From positions 62,001-126,000 of the forward strand of contig PGYO01000009.1 of assembly GCA_002839705.1 (NCBI GenBank): a stretch of 64,000 nucleotides of DNA, in the 5' to 3' direction. The stretch comes from Methanobacteriales archaeon HGW-Methanobacteriales-1. GTDB lineage: Archaea > Methanobacteriota > Methanobacteria > Methanobacteriales > Methanobacteriaceae. Below are positions 29,667-39,872 of the stretch, piece by piece. Position 1 is the first letter of the stretch. Every line of letters starts with the position of its first letter. Made by a program: the position numbers and the translations under genes. The notes beneath the pieces were generated by a model that was not told where the DNA came from, made no database searches, and was given only the letters and a program-made list of their open reading frames with translations.

Positions 29667-31568
29667 TCAGTCTTCTAAGGTGGAAGTATCACCTAAATCT
29701 TTTCCTTCTTCCTGAGCTCTTAAAATACGCCTCATTATTTTTCCACTTCGGGTTTTAGGAAGTTTATCAACCTGCTGTATTTCTCCTAAAACTGCTACGG
29801 GTCCTAACTCATAGCGAACGTGTTTTTGCAAGTTTTCAATAAGTTTAGTATTTAATTGATAACCTTCTTTCAATATAATGAATGATTTAATAACCTGTCC
29901 TTTAATAGGATCGGATTTACCAATTACTGCACATTCTACAACTGCAGGATGAGAAACAAATGCTGATTCCACTTCTGAGGTTCCAACACGGTGGCCTGCA
30001 ATATTCAGTACATCATCAGACCGGCCTTGTATCCAGATATATCCATCTTCATCTTTCCGAGCAATGTCACCGGCATGATAAACTCCTCCCGGTATTTTAT
30101 TCCAGGCATCAATAAACCGTTTTTCATCATTATAAAGGGTTCTAAACATGGCAGGCCATGGTTTTCTAATTACTAAATATCCTCCTTTGCCTGGTGCAAC
30201 AGGATCCCCATTTTCATCCACCACATCTGCATCAACTCCTGGAAGTGGGAGAGTTGGTGTTCCTGGTTTAAGAGGAGATATTGGTAGTGGAGCAATCATA
30301 TGCATTCCAGTCTCAGTTTGCCACCAGGTATCCATTATTGGGGTCTTTTCTTTCCCCACATTTTTATACAGCCACATCCAGGCTTCTGGATTCATTGGTT
30401 CACCTACACTACCCAATATTTTAAGTGAAGAAAGATTGTAAAGATTAGGATGCTTACTTCCATATCTCATGAGGTGTCTAATAGCCGTTGGTGCGGTGTA
30501 TAATTTAGTCACTCCGTACTTTTCTACAATTTTCCACCAGGCACCAGGATCTGGATAGTCTGGCGCTCCTTCATAAATCATAGTGGTGGTTCCCAAAAGT
30601 AGGGGTCCGTAAATAGCATAACTGTGACCTGTAATCCAGCCAATATCACCAGTACACCACCATAAATCCCCATCATGAATATCAAAGACGTTTTTCAAGG
30701 TGGTGGCCACACCCACCATGTATCCTGCCGTGGTGTGGAGAACTCCTTTTGGCTTTCCTGTACTTCCAGATGTGTAGAGAAGGAATAATGGGTCTTCAGC
30801 ATCCATTTCTTCCACAGGACATTCATCAGATTCACCATCAACTAAAGTATCATAGAAGATTTCCCTACCACTTAACTCCGATATGGTTATAGGGTTTCCG
30901 GCATGTTGAACTACCACTACTGTTTCAATGGTGGAACACTGTAAGAGGGCCTCATCGGCGATCTTTTTAAGGTCTATTATTTTTCCTCTGCGGTATGTTC
31001 CATCGGCAGTTATTAAAACCTTGGCATTAGAATCGTTCATTCTCTCTACAAATGCACCTACACTTAGACCAGAATAGACAACACTGTGTAGTGCCCCTAT
31101 ACGGGTACAGGCCAGCATGGATATTAAAAGTTCAGGACACATAGGCAGATACATGGAAACGGTATCTCCTTTTTTAATGCCCAGATTTTTTAAGGCATTG
31201 GCCATTTTATTTACTTCGCGGTAAAGCTCGTAATAGGTGAGTTTTCTCTCTTCTCCATTTTCGTTGGCATATAAAATGGCTACTTTGTTTCTTTTATCTG
31301 TAAAAACCCATCTATCAACGGCATTATAACATAAATTAATTTTTCCATTGGTGAACCACTTGTAGAATGGTTTTTTGCTCTCATCAAGAACTTTATCCCA
31401 TTTTTCAAACCATTCAAACTGTTCGGCTTTCTCAGACCAGTATTTTTCCAGGTCTTGGCCCTTTTCAATTTCGGCCTCCCAGTTTTTAACGTGAGCTTCT
31501 TCTACGATTCTATAATTGGCTTTAAAAACCCTTTTTTCATTTAGAAGAACTGAAGTATCTTTATTCAT
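29667..31568 (-). CDS. acs: Acetyl-CoA synthetase, AMP-forming
   Basis: 633 residues, full length. It activates acetate to acetyl-CoA via acetyl-AMP, probably for acetate assimilation in a hydrogenotrophic methanogen. Signatures: P-loop [25 protein letters not shown] adenylation motif, [20 protein letters not shown] hinge region, and the catalytic acetylatable Lys in TRSGKIMRR near the C-terminus. A GTG at 31577 is in frame, but the ATG at 31568 has AGGTGA with the usual ten-base GG-to-start distance and is preferred. Single-gene unit with a TATA-like element upstream. Confidence 0.95.
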   Translation of the reverse strand: MNKDTSVLLNEKRVFKANYRIVEEAHVKNWEAEIEKGQDLEKYWSEKAEQFEWFEKWDKVLDESKKPFYKWFTNGKINLCYNAVDRWVFTDKRNKVAILYANENGEERKLTYYELYREVNKMANALKNLGIKKGDTVSMYLPMCPELLISMLACTRIGALHSVVYSGLSVGAFVERMNDSNAKVLITADGTYRRGKIIDLKKIADEALLQCSTIETVVVVQHAGNPITISELSGREIFYDTLVDGESDECPVEEMDAEDPLFLLYTSGSTGKPKGVLHTTAGYMVGVATTLKNVFDIHDGDLWWCTGDIGWITGHSYAIYGPLLLGTTTMIYEGAPDYPDPGAWWKIVEKYGVTKLYTAPTAIRHLMRYGSKHPNLYNLSSLKILGSVGEPMNPEAWMWLYKNVGKEKTPIMDTWWQTETGMHMIAPLPISPLKPGTPTLPLPGVDADVVDENGDPVAPGKGGYLVIRKPWPAMFRTLYNDEKRFIDAWNKIPGGVYHAGDIARKDEDGYIWIQGRSDDVLNIAGHRVGTSEVESAFVSHPAVVECAVIGKSDPIKGQVIKSFIILKEGYQLNTKLIENLQKHVRYELGPVAVLGEIQQVDKLPKTRSGKIMRRILRAQEEGKDLGDTSTLED

Positions 31569-31656
31569 ATTATTCACCTGCCATGACTTTAAAAAATTAA
31601 GTAATACTTATTGATTTTTTATTTCCTACATCAAGAATATAAAGATACATTTTAGG

Positions 31657-31666
31657 ATATATAAAT
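31657..31666 (-). promoter_or_regulatory. TATA-like element for acs
   Basis: ATTTATATAT on the minus strand, about 90 bases before the ATG, preceded by an A-rich stretch in the position of a BRE. It predicts a leader of about 60 bases. Confidence 0.45.
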
Positions 31667-31812
31667 TTTTAGCAAATTTTGATTTTTTTAATAAAAAATT
31701 TTAATAAAAATCCTATAAAGTTGGAATAAATAAATAAATTGGAATGGGTATTAATAAAATAAATGATTTATTTAATCGATTAATAAGTACTGGTACCATA
31801 TAAACATTAGAA

Positions 31813-32646
31813 TCAAAGTTTTAATTGATCCACGGCCATTATAAAATCCTTTACTTGTTGTTTAATGGTATTGCTGGGATTGGCATATGCTTCATATATT
31901 ATGGCGGGGGTCCCGTTTTTGATTATAGGAATAGTGCTGTAAGATGGACTGCTAGGCTCGGGCATGGAGTAATAATAAAGCCATTTTAGACTGACGGTTA
32001 GATTTTTTGCGATTTTTAATGATTCGCTGTCACTAAATGGAACAAAGGTGAATGATTTATCAATATAACGACCATTGGAAGCATGCACATCAATTATCAG
32101 ACTGTAATTATTCTTATTTATATCAGGAACTATATATTTGTAAGCCAGTTTTTGTCCATTCAATCGTCCTTCGTAGTAATCATAGGTACCTTCGGTGACA
32201 TTTATATAGTACAAATAGTAGCAATTTTTCAGAGAGTTCGAATTTTCTCTTATATTAGCCATAGTTGCATTGTGTGATCGAGATTCACGGGGGTGTTGGC
32301 CCAATATATATGCAATTTTAATGGTGGAATTAAGATTTCCATAGGGCCCTTCTTTCGTAACCACACCCATAGAATCATTTCCTAAGATTTCTTTACTGGC
32401 AACCATATTTTCGGTTGTATTGTTAGTAGCAGTTGGTTGAATGTTATGGTATGGAACAAAAAAAGAAGCTATGAATATGGTAAAAATAGCTATAATTGCT
32501 ATGATGCCCCATGGAGAAATTAATGGACAACTACTTGATGTACAGGTTAATTTATGATTATTATTGGTATTTTTATTTAATAACTTAGACTTATTTGATT
32601 TTTTGAAATTTAATTTGTTTTGGAGTTGCTTTAATTTGTCTTTCAA
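31813..32646 (-). CDS. Membrane-anchored M14-like (zinc carboxypeptidase-type) protein
   Basis: 277 residues from a TTG start with GGTGAT upstream. A basic cytoplasmic stretch (about 1-45) precedes one transmembrane helix (about 46-65); the rest is outside. The outer domain has HPRE (His118, Glu121), a later IIDVHAS (His188) and PAIIYEAYA (Glu252). This is the order of zinc ligands HxxE...H and catalytic Glu of M14 metallopeptidases. The same pattern, with YIVPDI before the third ligand, occurs in the protein at 63135-63833. It probably cleaves peptide or amide bonds at the cell surface, perhaps in pseudomurein; the substrate is inference. Confidence 0.6.
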   Translation of the reverse strand: MKDKLKQLQNKLNFKKSNKSKLLNKNTNNNHKLTCTSSSCPLISPWGIIAIIAIFTIFIASFFVPYHNIQPTATNNTTENMVASKEILGNDSMGVVTKEGPYGNLNSTIKIAYILGQHPRESRSHNATMANIRENSNSLKNCYYLYYINVTEGTYDYYEGRLNGQKLAYKYIVPDINKNNYSLIIDVHASNGRYIDKSFTFVPFSDSESLKIAKNLTVSLKWLYYYSMPEPSSPSYSTIPIIKNGTPAIIYEAYANPSNTIKQQVKDFIMAVDQLKL

Positions 32647-32832
32647 AAAGGATCACCGATATATGGCCACTAAACATTTTATTTATATTCTCTGAGCATT
32701 ATATAAAATTATTTTGAGTTTAGATTAATATAAAGTAAACTATGCCGTCAGATTTATATTAGATGTTTTAAATGTTATAATTTTAAGAATTGAAATAATT
32801 AAAAAAAAATCAGGATATAATAATATATAATC

Positions 32833-33447
32833 TTATTTTCTAAATTCTACTAAATAATGGGATTTCAATCCTCCATCTAGATCTTCACCAATATCATTAT
32901 CCAGTTTAAACTTTTTTAATCCATGTTTTTCAAACATTTCTTCTAATTCTTCAGGACTGCTTCGCACTTGAAAGGGAGGCCCATATTTAGTTTCCATTTT
33001 TTTATAGTCCATTATTGCTATTTTTCCACCAGGCTTTGTGATTCTTTTCAGCTCACAAATTGCTTCATCTACATTATTTCTAGCTACAAATCCATGAAAA
33101 ACATTAATCATTAAAGTTACATCTACTGTATCATTAGATAACTTTATATCGCCAGTAATATCTGATTGGATAGGAATTAAGTTGTTTATGCCTTTTTCCT
33201 TAATATCTTTTTCAAGATCCTCAATAGATGGTTCATAGACATCCAGGGCATATATAATGGCTTCATCATTCATAATATCTTGAGCAATCAGGGCGGTATG
33301 TCCATCTCCACATCCAGCATCCATGAAAACTTCATTTCCTCCTAAATTCAATCTGGAAATTACTTCTCTAGCATCTATAAATGATTCACTTGATCTTCCT
33401 TGAATTCTGTGGCCATTAAATGGTGTTAATCCAGTATTGTTTGACAT
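32833..33447 (-). CDS. Class I SAM-dependent methyltransferase
   Basis: 204 residues. Motif I is FMDAGCGDGHTALIA (about 41-55), followed by an acidic strand-2 end (YALDVYEPSI), the strand-4 segment DVTLMINVFHGF, and GGKIAIMDYKKME, typical of UbiE/COQ5-like methyltransferases. The ATG at 33447 is preceded by CGGAGATA at good distance; the longer frame to 33495 adds a hydrophobic stretch without ribosome-binding site and is rejected. Substrate unknown. Confidence 0.82.
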   Translation of the reverse strand: MSNNTGLTPFNGHRIQGRSSESFIDAREVISRLNLGGNEVFMDAGCGDGHTALIAQDIMNDEAIIYALDVYEPSIEDLEKDIKEKGINNLIPIQSDITGDIKLSNDTVDVTLMINVFHGFVARNNVDEAICELKRITKPGGKIAIMDYKKMETKYGPPFQVRSSPEELEEMFEKHGLKKFKLDNDIGEDLDGGLKSHYLVEFRK

Positions 33448-33811
33448 TTTTTTATCTCCGAATTTTAAGTGAAAGGATATTATTATAAATTTCATCGAAT
33501 TAAGTTTAAATACATTTCGATTATTAATTTATTTTAAAGTCAATTCTATGTATTGAGATTTATTATTTTATTTTAATAAAATTTCAACTGAACAGAACGC
33601 AGTGCATACCAATTGAGGTTTAGCATTCTTAGCAAATTCAAAACATAAATAAAAACAATTTTTTTCTTTTTTCTATTGACTGGCGTTTAATATACTCCTA
33701 TTTCTCTTTAAAACCCTTTTAAGTTAATTAAGGATTATTCCTAAATTTCATTTAACTGACTTTATATACATTTAATTTATAATTTTTTAGGAGGATAATA
33801 AAGTCGAAATG

Positions 33812-33820
33812 TATATATAT
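33812..33820 (+). promoter_or_regulatory. TATA-like element upstream of the adhesin genes
   Basis: TATATATAT preceded by CGAAATG, resembling an archaeal BRE/TATA pair. It predicts transcription start near 33845, at the base of the downstream dyad. Confidence 0.4.
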
Positions 33821-33844
33821 GGTTCTTATACAAAAACGAATTAT

Positions 33845-33877
33845 AATTAAGTGCACATCGAATGTGTTCACTTAATT
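33845..33877 (+). promoter_or_regulatory. Hairpin/dyad before the adhesin ribosome-binding site
   Basis: AATTAAGTG pairs with CACTTAATT, and inside this CACA pairs with TGTG, leaving a five-base TCGAA loop and a two-base bulge. The dyad ends 13 bases before GGGAGGA. It may be an operator for a dimeric regulator or a 5'-leader stem controlling translation. Confidence 0.5.
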
Positions 33878-33902
33878 AAAATTTGTAAAGGGAGGAATTT
33901 TT

Positions 33903-36900
33903 ATAAAAAATAAAATTAAAATGCTGACACTACTCATGATTCTGTTCATATTTTCAGTAGGAACAGTCTCTTCAGCTACCATACAAGTGTCTGAAGGCTC
34001 ATCCAGTGTTCAGATACAAGCATTAATTGATGGTGCAAGTAGTGGAGATACCTTAAATTTTGCAGCAGGAAATTATACTGATATAAAAGTAAAAATTAAC
34101 AAAACATTGAATTTAGTAGGTAATGGTGCAATAATCAAAGGAATAAATGAATTTGATACCAATATTTTTACCTTAATTGCTGAAGGAGATGCAGATGCTT
34201 CAGGTTCTACAATTCAAGGATTTGAATTTTTCTTATTAGATAATAACCGAACTAATGGATCAAAAGTTGTATCAACAGGATTTGCCATTAATCTGAATCA
34301 AGTAGGAAATGTTGTTGTTAAAAATACTACTTCTCATGATGGTAAAGCAGCAGTATACAATGGAAATGCATTCAACACCCTGGTTGAAAACTGTACTTTT
34401 GATGATAAATATTTTAAATCATATACAGTTCACATAATGGGTGGAAACAATATTACAGTCAGAAACAGTACCATTAGTGGTGCTATGGATGCAGTATCAA
34501 TTGCTTCAGGAGCCACCAATGTTTATGTGGATGGTAACAAATTTTTGAACAATGATTACGTTGCATTTTGGGGTGGTGGAGTATCCAACATAACTTTCAT
34601 AAATAACCTATTTGATGGATTTAATGAAGGTTTAGGTATTGAAAAAGCAGCTAATTTAACCTCTGTAATAAATAATACATTCATTAATGGATTAGGAGAT
34701 GCCATATATATTAAAAATTCTAATGCGCATGGTCCATATAGTGTAATCAGTAATATTGATATAATTGGTAATGTATTTAAAGATATTATTGGTGCTGCCA
34801 TAGGTGTTGATAAAGACGGTATATTCCACGCAGATGGTACTGGAGACTCTATTTCTGCGAGTAATAACACAGTCACCAATGTTTCCAAAGGATATTTAAC
34901 TCTTTATTCCAAGGGGTCAAACTTAAACTTCACTTTGGATTCATCAGTTCCTGAAAAAGTAACAAATATCTCAGTTTCCAGCAGTCTTTCTTCTCCGGTT
35001 ACTAAAAATGGAGACAAAGTTACCTACACCGTAACTGTTAAAAACACTGGAAATGGAAATGCGGCTAATGTTAAAGTAAGTGACATCTTGAAAACTAATT
35101 ACTACTCCAGCTATGCAACTTATGCATCTGCCGGATCTTACTCCAATGGTAACTGGAATATAGGAAACCTTGGTGCAGGAGACACTGCTTCTTTAGTAAT
35201 AACTGCCACAGCAATTAAATCTGGCGTGACTACTTCTCAAGCTACAGTAACTGCAGACAACAATACTCCGGTTTCATCCAATGTCCTATCAAGCACAGTA
35301 ACTAAAGACATTAAAATGTCTTATGCTAATTCCGTGAGTAGTACCAAGGTTAAAAAGAATAAATATGTCTATTTAACCAGTAAAGTCAGTAACTCTGGTA
35401 AAGATAAGTCCAATACGGTCAAAGTAAAAATTACTTTACCTAAAGGTTTAAAACTGGTAAGTGTCAACTATCCATCAGTATATGATAAAAACACTAAAAC
35501 CTGGACTTTTACGGTTCCTTCAGGAAAAGCATATTCCTTTAAGGTTAAGGCCAAGGTCACATCTAAGGGAACTAAGAAAATAACCTTTAATAAATTAAAT
35601 ATATTTATTGAGATGGAGGTGTTAATTATTAAAGTAAATAATAGTTATACATTGTTTTTTATCATGTTAAGCTTAGTTCTGTTATGTATTTCATTTTCTA
35701 ATCCGGTCTCTGCAGCTACCTGGACTATTGATGAACCAGATAATGGTATGACCACTAATGAACACATTCAAAATATTATAAATAATGCCCAATCAGGAGA
35801 CACCATCCTATTTACAGGAACTCAATATTCCCATATTCATCTTTCAATAGACAAACCATTGAATATAATTAGTAATGTGGGAACTCAATTGTATGCTTGT
35901 CCCCTGACCGCTCCACTAGGATCAGATAATTTAACGGCTTTTGCAATTTACAATGGTGCTTCGGGAACAAATATTTCAGGATTTAAAATTAATAATAACA
36001 ACCTGGGATATGGAATAATTCTTAATAATACTACAAATATCAATATTTCAAATAATGTTATAACCTGTGATAATGGGACTGGCATTAATATATTCAATTG
36101 TCAGGAAGTGACAGTAAATAATAACACACTATCTGGCTCTAATTCCGGAATGAAGCTATCAAATTCCAATTTAACCAGTATTTTAAATAATTTAATAAAA
36201 GACAATAATGAAAATGGAATTCTTTTCGGACAAAATGTATCCAGCACTTTGATAATGCAGAACAATATTAGCTCCAATAATTACATTGGTATAAACTTAT
36301 TAGAATCATGTAGCAATGTCACTATACAAAATAATTACATTTCCCTGAATTATAATAGAAATAACGGTGAAGGGCGCGGAATATATATCAATACACCTAT
36401 TTTTATTCTCAATATTACTGGCAATTTTATTTATAAAAATGGAAATCTGGGTATATGTGATGATATTGGTGTAAATGAAGGAAATAATTTCACAGAAAAT
36501 ACTCAAAATATTGAAAATAATTTTATATGTGGACAGAGCTTTAGAAACGTAGTAAGATATTTTGATGATAATGGAACCCTTGTCCGAAAAGAAGTATGGA
36601 TAAAAGAAACTTGTTTTGGTGGTATTAAGAACTTATGCCCATCTGCTCACCTTTCTGGTGAAGCAATAATGAGTAATATTAGTCAAGTTTCACCTGGAAA
36701 ATACAGTGTTTCCTTTATTGACAAGGCCACCGGAGTCAATTGCACTGGTTTTGGTTCATTTTATATAACCTTCTTCTTAAACAAAAACGACACAACTAAG
36801 AGTGCTATAGATGTTGGAGATATCTGGAAGGAAGTTTTAGTTCGTAATGGAACTGCAAATGTTGATTTCAGTAATTACACCTACAAAGAATCAAATAACA

Positions 36901-37637
36901 CCATATTTGCCATAGCACCCTTTGATAACTTTGCCTCTGCTATGAAAAACACTTTAAATGTTAATAATGCAGATATTCCAAAGCTTAGTCTATCAAGTGT
37001 TTCCAGTGTCAGTAAATCTATCTTAAAAAATGGAGAAACAGTAATTTACCGGGTCACAGTTAAAAATAATAACACTAGGGACGCCACAGGAGTTAAAGTG
37101 AGTAATATTCTCTCATCAAATTATTATACTAGCTCAGCCACTCCCACACAAGGATCCTATTCCAATGGAGTATGGAATATTGGCACTTTAAAAGCCGGTG
37201 AATCTTTAAGTATTTCTATCAATGCCAAGGCCAAAAAATCAGGCAAAGTCGCTTCCAAGGCCACAGTAACCGGATCAAATATAAACACTGTATCCTCTAA
37301 TGCCTTACAGACTACCATCACCAAGGACATTAAAATGTCTTATTCCAATTCGGTGAGTAGTACCAAGGTTAAAAAGAATAAATACGTTTATTTAACCAGT
37401 AAAGTTCGTAACTCTGGTAAAGATAGGTCTAATACGGTTAAAGTGAAAATTACTTTACCTAAAGGAATGAAACTGGTTAGTGTTAACTATCCATCAGTAT
37501 ATGATAAAAAAACTAAAACCTGGACTTTTACGGTTCCTTCAGGAAAAGCATATTCCTTTAAGGTTAAGGCCAAGGTCACATCTAAGGGAACTAAGAAAAT
37601 AACCTTTAATTATTTTCTACTAATTTTTAATTTTTAA
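33903..37637 (+). CDS. Adhesin-like protein: two beta-helix/DUF11 units fused in frame
   Basis: About 1244 residues from an ATA codon at 33903, 12 bases after GGAGGA begins; ATG at 33921 lacks a ribosome-binding site and the KNKIK part of the signal peptide. Unit 1: signal peptide, NosD-like parallel beta-helix (about 35-340), a DUF11 repeat (about 345-465) and a conserved C-terminal domain ending TKKITFN. About 15 residues later a second complete signal peptide (KVNNSYTL... to PVSAATW) begins unit 2, with the same domain order and the same C-terminal domain. The two C-terminal domains are near-identical in DNA. It was probably two tandem genes joined by stop loss. Surface location is expected; no membrane anchor is seen at the C-terminus. 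Confidence 0.75.
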   Translation: MKNKIKMLTLLMILFIFSVGTVSSATIQVSEGSSSVQIQALIDGASSGDTLNFAAGNYTDIKVKINKTLNLVGNGAIIKGINEFDTNIFTLIAEGDADASGSTIQGFEFFLLDNNRTNGSKVVSTGFAINLNQVGNVVVKNTTSHDGKAAVYNGNAFNTLVENCTFDDKYFKSYTVHIMGGNNITVRNSTISGAMDAVSIASGATNVYVDGNKFLNNDYVAFWGGGVSNITFINNLFDGFNEGLGIEKAANLTSVINNTFINGLGDAIYIKNSNAHGPYSVISNIDIIGNVFKDIIGAAIGVDKDGIFHADGTGDSISASNNTVTNVSKGYLTLYSKGSNLNFTLDSSVPEKVTNISVSSSLSSPVTKNGDKVTYTVTVKNTGNGNAANVKVSDILKTNYYSSYATYASAGSYSNGNWNIGNLGAGDTASLVITATAIKSGVTTSQATVTADNNTPVSSNVLSSTVTKDIKMSYANSVSSTKVKKNKYVYLTSKVSNSGKDKSNTVKVKITLPKGLKLVSVNYPSVYDKNTKTWTFTVPSGKAYSFKVKAKVTSKGTKKITFNKLNIFIEMEVLIIKVNNSYTLFFIMLSLVLLCISFSNPVSAATWTIDEPDNGMTTNEHIQNIINNAQSGDTILFTGTQYSHIHLSIDKPLNIISNVGTQLYACPLTAPLGSDNLTAFAIYNGASGTNISGFKINNNNLGYGIILNNTTNINISNNVITCDNGTGINIFNCQEVTVNNNTLSGSNSGMKLSNSNLTSILNNLIKDNNENGILFGQNVSSTLIMQNNISSNNYIGINLLESCSNVTIQNNYISLNYNRNNGEGRGIYINTPIFILNITGNFIYKNGNLGICDDIGVNEGNNFTENTQNIENNFICGQSFRNVVRYFDDNGTLVRKEVWIKETCFGGIKNLCPSAHLSGEAIMSNISQVSPGKYSVSFIDKATGVNCTGFGSFYITFFLNKNDTTKSAIDVGDIWKEVLVRNGTANVDFSNYTYKESNNTIFAIAPFDNFASAMKNTLNVNNADIPKLSLSSVSSVSKSILKNGETVIYRVTVKNNNTRDATGVKVSNILSSNYYTSSATPTQGSYSNGVWNIGTLKAGESLSISINAKAKKSGKVASKATVTGSNINTVSSNALQTTITKDIKMSYSNSVSSTKVKKNKYVYLTSKVRNSGKDRSNTVKVKITLPKGMKLVSVNYPSVYDKKTKTWTFTVPSGKAYSFKVKAKVTSKGTKKITFNYFLLIFNF
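35493..35591 (+). repeat. 99-bp perfect repeat, copy 1
   Basis: Identical over 99 bases to 37512-37610, including synonymous positions. It is the end of a longer block (about 35304-35591 and 37322-37610) of clear but imperfect similarity encoding the C-terminal domain of each adhesin unit. Confidence 0.95.
35628..37637 (+). other. Internal adhesin unit 2 with its own ribosome-binding site and signal peptide
   Basis: GGAGGTG at 35615-35621 is followed by ATT at 35628 and codons for KVNNSYTLFF, the N-region and core of a signal peptide that ends near NPVSAATW. The distance from the GG of the GGTG core to the ATT is ten bases, as for the small basic protein and acs. This segment can therefore be translated as a separate secreted protein of about 669 residues. 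Confidence 0.55.
37512..37610 (+). repeat. 99-bp perfect repeat, copy 2
   Basis: Second copy of the 99-base block at 35493-35591. Perfect identity within less identical flanks points to recent gene conversion or unequal exchange between the two adhesin units. Confidence 0.95.
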
Positions 37638-37747
37638 AAAATTTAATATTTTTGATATGTATTTATATATAATTCGACATAAATTAACATATCCTAATTA
37701 ATTTAATTAGATTCTAATGATTTAAAACTTCTAAAGGAGGTGAAAAT

Positions 37748-39550
37748 ATCAAGAACAGACTATTAATAACATTATTCGTCATGGCAGGTTTAATATTCCT
37801 AAACACAATAATCGAACCAGTATCGGCCACCACCATACAAATTAATAATTCATCAACCTTTGATACCAGTATTATTTCCCTAAATCAGCAGTTACAGAAT
37901 ATTATTAATAATGCATCTAATGGGGACACTCTGGAGTTTCTAGGAAATTATTACGATAATATATCTCTAATTATCAGTAAACCCTTGAATATCATAAGCC
38001 ATGTAAAAACTTTGATAAATGGTTCAGCAAACAGCACTGTGGGAGATAATTATGTATTTTTAATTAATGGAACTGGTAGCTCGGGCACTAATATCACGGG
38101 ATTCAATTTGCAATCCTCAAATGGCGAGGGAATAGTTCTGCAAAACACCAGTAAAGTGACTATTTCTCAAAATAACCTGAATGTCATAAATGGAACTGGG
38201 ATACTAGTCAATGGAAGTTCCAATAATAATGTTCTAAATAATTCTATATGTAATTCTAAAACAGGAATTTCCATAAAGAACAGTAAAAATACTGCTTTAA
38301 CTAGTAATACTATAAAAAACAATGTAAACAATGGATTAGAGATTGAAAATAGTCAGAATACAACCATTAATAGAAACAACATTTCTTCCAATGGAAATGA
38401 TGCTATTTCTCTGGAAAATACTAAAGACACATCAATAAATGACAACGTTCTGGAAAAAAATGGAAATAATGCCATAACCCTAGAAAATACCAGTAAAACT
38501 ACAATTAACAAGAATAATATCACTAAAAATCAGGGCCACGGAATATACTTTGGAAAAGATGTCAATGACACTAAGATTACCTACAATAACATTAATAACA
38601 ATAAGCGATATGGTGTTGCTCTGGCTAAATCTGGAGCTAATACTCTAATTAGTCATAATAATATCACCGGCAATATAATTGGTATAAATGTAAATGATTC
38701 CACTGATAATCTGGTTATAAGTCAAAATATTATTACTAACAGTATAATCAATGGTTATGAGGATCATTCAGGTGTTGGGATAAATTTTGGATCTAATTAC
38801 ATGTATTCTTCAACATTTAAGGTTAATAACAATGCAATTTATGGCAGTCAAAGAAGAGATGTGGAGATACATGATACTGAGGAAACTGTCATATTTGGTG
38901 CTAATTGGTATGGATCCAGTACACAAAGTGGCTGCAACTTCTGTCCTAAACTCCAAACGAGCTTAATAACTGTAAGACTTGTTCAATCAACCAATGGTTC
39001 GTATAATGCCGTATTTTATGATGGGGATAAGATTGCTAATTTGATACCTGGAATTAAAGTGTACTACAAAATGAAAGATGGAAGCATTCAAGAAGCATAT
39101 ATGGAAAATGGAATATCTAGTGTACCTAATGATGCTATTTCATATATTATAACTTATGATCGTGGAAATGTACCTAAATCCGATTCAAGTAAACATCCTG
39201 ATAATGGAAACAATGGTGAAAATAGTGGGAATGGAAAAACCGGGACTGGAAATGGAACTGGATCGGGGGATGGTGGAAATAATGGAGATGGTTTTGGTAA
39301 TGGAGCTCAAGGTTCAATAAGCTCATCCATGGGAACTATATCGGCCACAGCATCTGCAGCCAGTTCAGATTCTTCCAGTTCTGCTGGAAGTTCTTCAGAT
39401 ACAAATAAACCCAAAACAGCTACTGAGATTTTTCTCAATGATGCCAGTAAAAACCCTCAAATCTGGAGCATAATTGGTATTGTATTGCTTATCTTCCTGA
39501 TTTTAATTGCTTATTACTGGAAAGATATAAGGAATATGATGAAAAAGTAA
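37748..39550 (+). CDS. Adhesin-like beta-helix surface protein with C-terminal membrane anchor, apparent ATC start
   Basis: About 600 residues. AAAGGAGGTGA at 37733-37743 is followed, nine bases from the GG of the GGTG core, by ATC AAG AAC AGA, giving a basic N-region to the signal peptide that ends near PVSATT; the first ATG (37781) falls in the middle of the hydrophobic core. Residues about 45-400 are Asn-rich parallel beta-helix (NosD-like) repeats. A Gly/Asn-rich then Ser-rich linker (about 480-560) leads to a transmembrane helix (IWSIIGIVLLIFLILIAYYW) and a short basic tail. It should be anchored in the membrane and span the pseudomurein wall. Confidence 0.82.
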   Translation: MKNRLLITLFVMAGLIFLNTIIEPVSATTIQINNSSTFDTSIISLNQQLQNIINNASNGDTLEFLGNYYDNISLIISKPLNIISHVKTLINGSANSTVGDNYVFLINGTGSSGTNITGFNLQSSNGEGIVLQNTSKVTISQNNLNVINGTGILVNGSSNNNVLNNSICNSKTGISIKNSKNTALTSNTIKNNVNNGLEIENSQNTTINRNNISSNGNDAISLENTKDTSINDNVLEKNGNNAITLENTSKTTINKNNITKNQGHGIYFGKDVNDTKITYNNINNNKRYGVALAKSGANTLISHNNITGNIIGINVNDSTDNLVISQNIITNSIINGYEDHSGVGINFGSNYMYSSTFKVNNNAIYGSQRRDVEIHDTEETVIFGANWYGSSTQSGCNFCPKLQTSLITVRLVQSTNGSYNAVFYDGDKIANLIPGIKVYYKMKDGSIQEAYMENGISSVPNDAISYIITYDRGNVPKSDSSKHPDNGNNGENSGNGKTGTGNGTGSGDGGNNGDGFGNGAQGSISSSMGTISATASAASSDSSSSAGSSSDTNKPKTATEIFLNDASKNPQIWSIIGIVLLIFLILIAYYWKDIRNMMKK

Positions 39551-39872
39551 TTCTAATTCTTTTTTTTATTTTCTCTTTTTTATTATATGTTTAATAATAA
39601 ATCTTAGCTATTTCCAATTTTCATAGTTTAAAAATTAAAAAATAAATAACAACTAATTATCGACATGTTTAAATACCCATATCGAAATAATATAGTTGAT
39701 TCATATTTGAGAGGTAAATTAGAGATTTATTCTTTAAATTACTATTAGAATAGATAAAAGTCTAAATTTTTTAAATATAGGTCATTAATATTGAGAATAT
39801 TAAAAAAATTGTTTATATTTAATAAAACTTTTCTCACTATGTATTTTAATTGTAATTACTGGGATGTTTAAT
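39551..39872. other. Intergenic region with U-rich terminator
   Basis: 322 bases. T-runs at about 39557-39590 directly follow the adhesin stop codon and are a likely terminator. The rest is AT-rich upstream sequence of the transport operon; no gene seen. Confidence 0.45.
39557..39590 (+). terminator. Probable U-rich terminator of the adhesin genes
   Basis: CTTTTTTTTATTTTCTCTTTTTTATTATAT follows the adhesin stop codon in two or three long T-runs without a stem, typical of archaeal intrinsic termination. Confidence 0.45.

Larger units (their letters stand above)
33448..33902. other. Divergent region upstream of the adhesin genes
   Basis: 455 bases holding a TATA-like TATATATAT (33812-33820), an isolated GGAGGA at 33790-33795, and a 33-base hairpin-forming dyad at 33845-33877 directly before the adhesin ribosome-binding site. 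Confidence 0.55.

Noticed and set aside
33448-33495. 16-residue N-terminal extension of the methyltransferase
   Set aside because: No ribosome-binding site before 33495, whereas CGGAGATA precedes the ATG at 33447.
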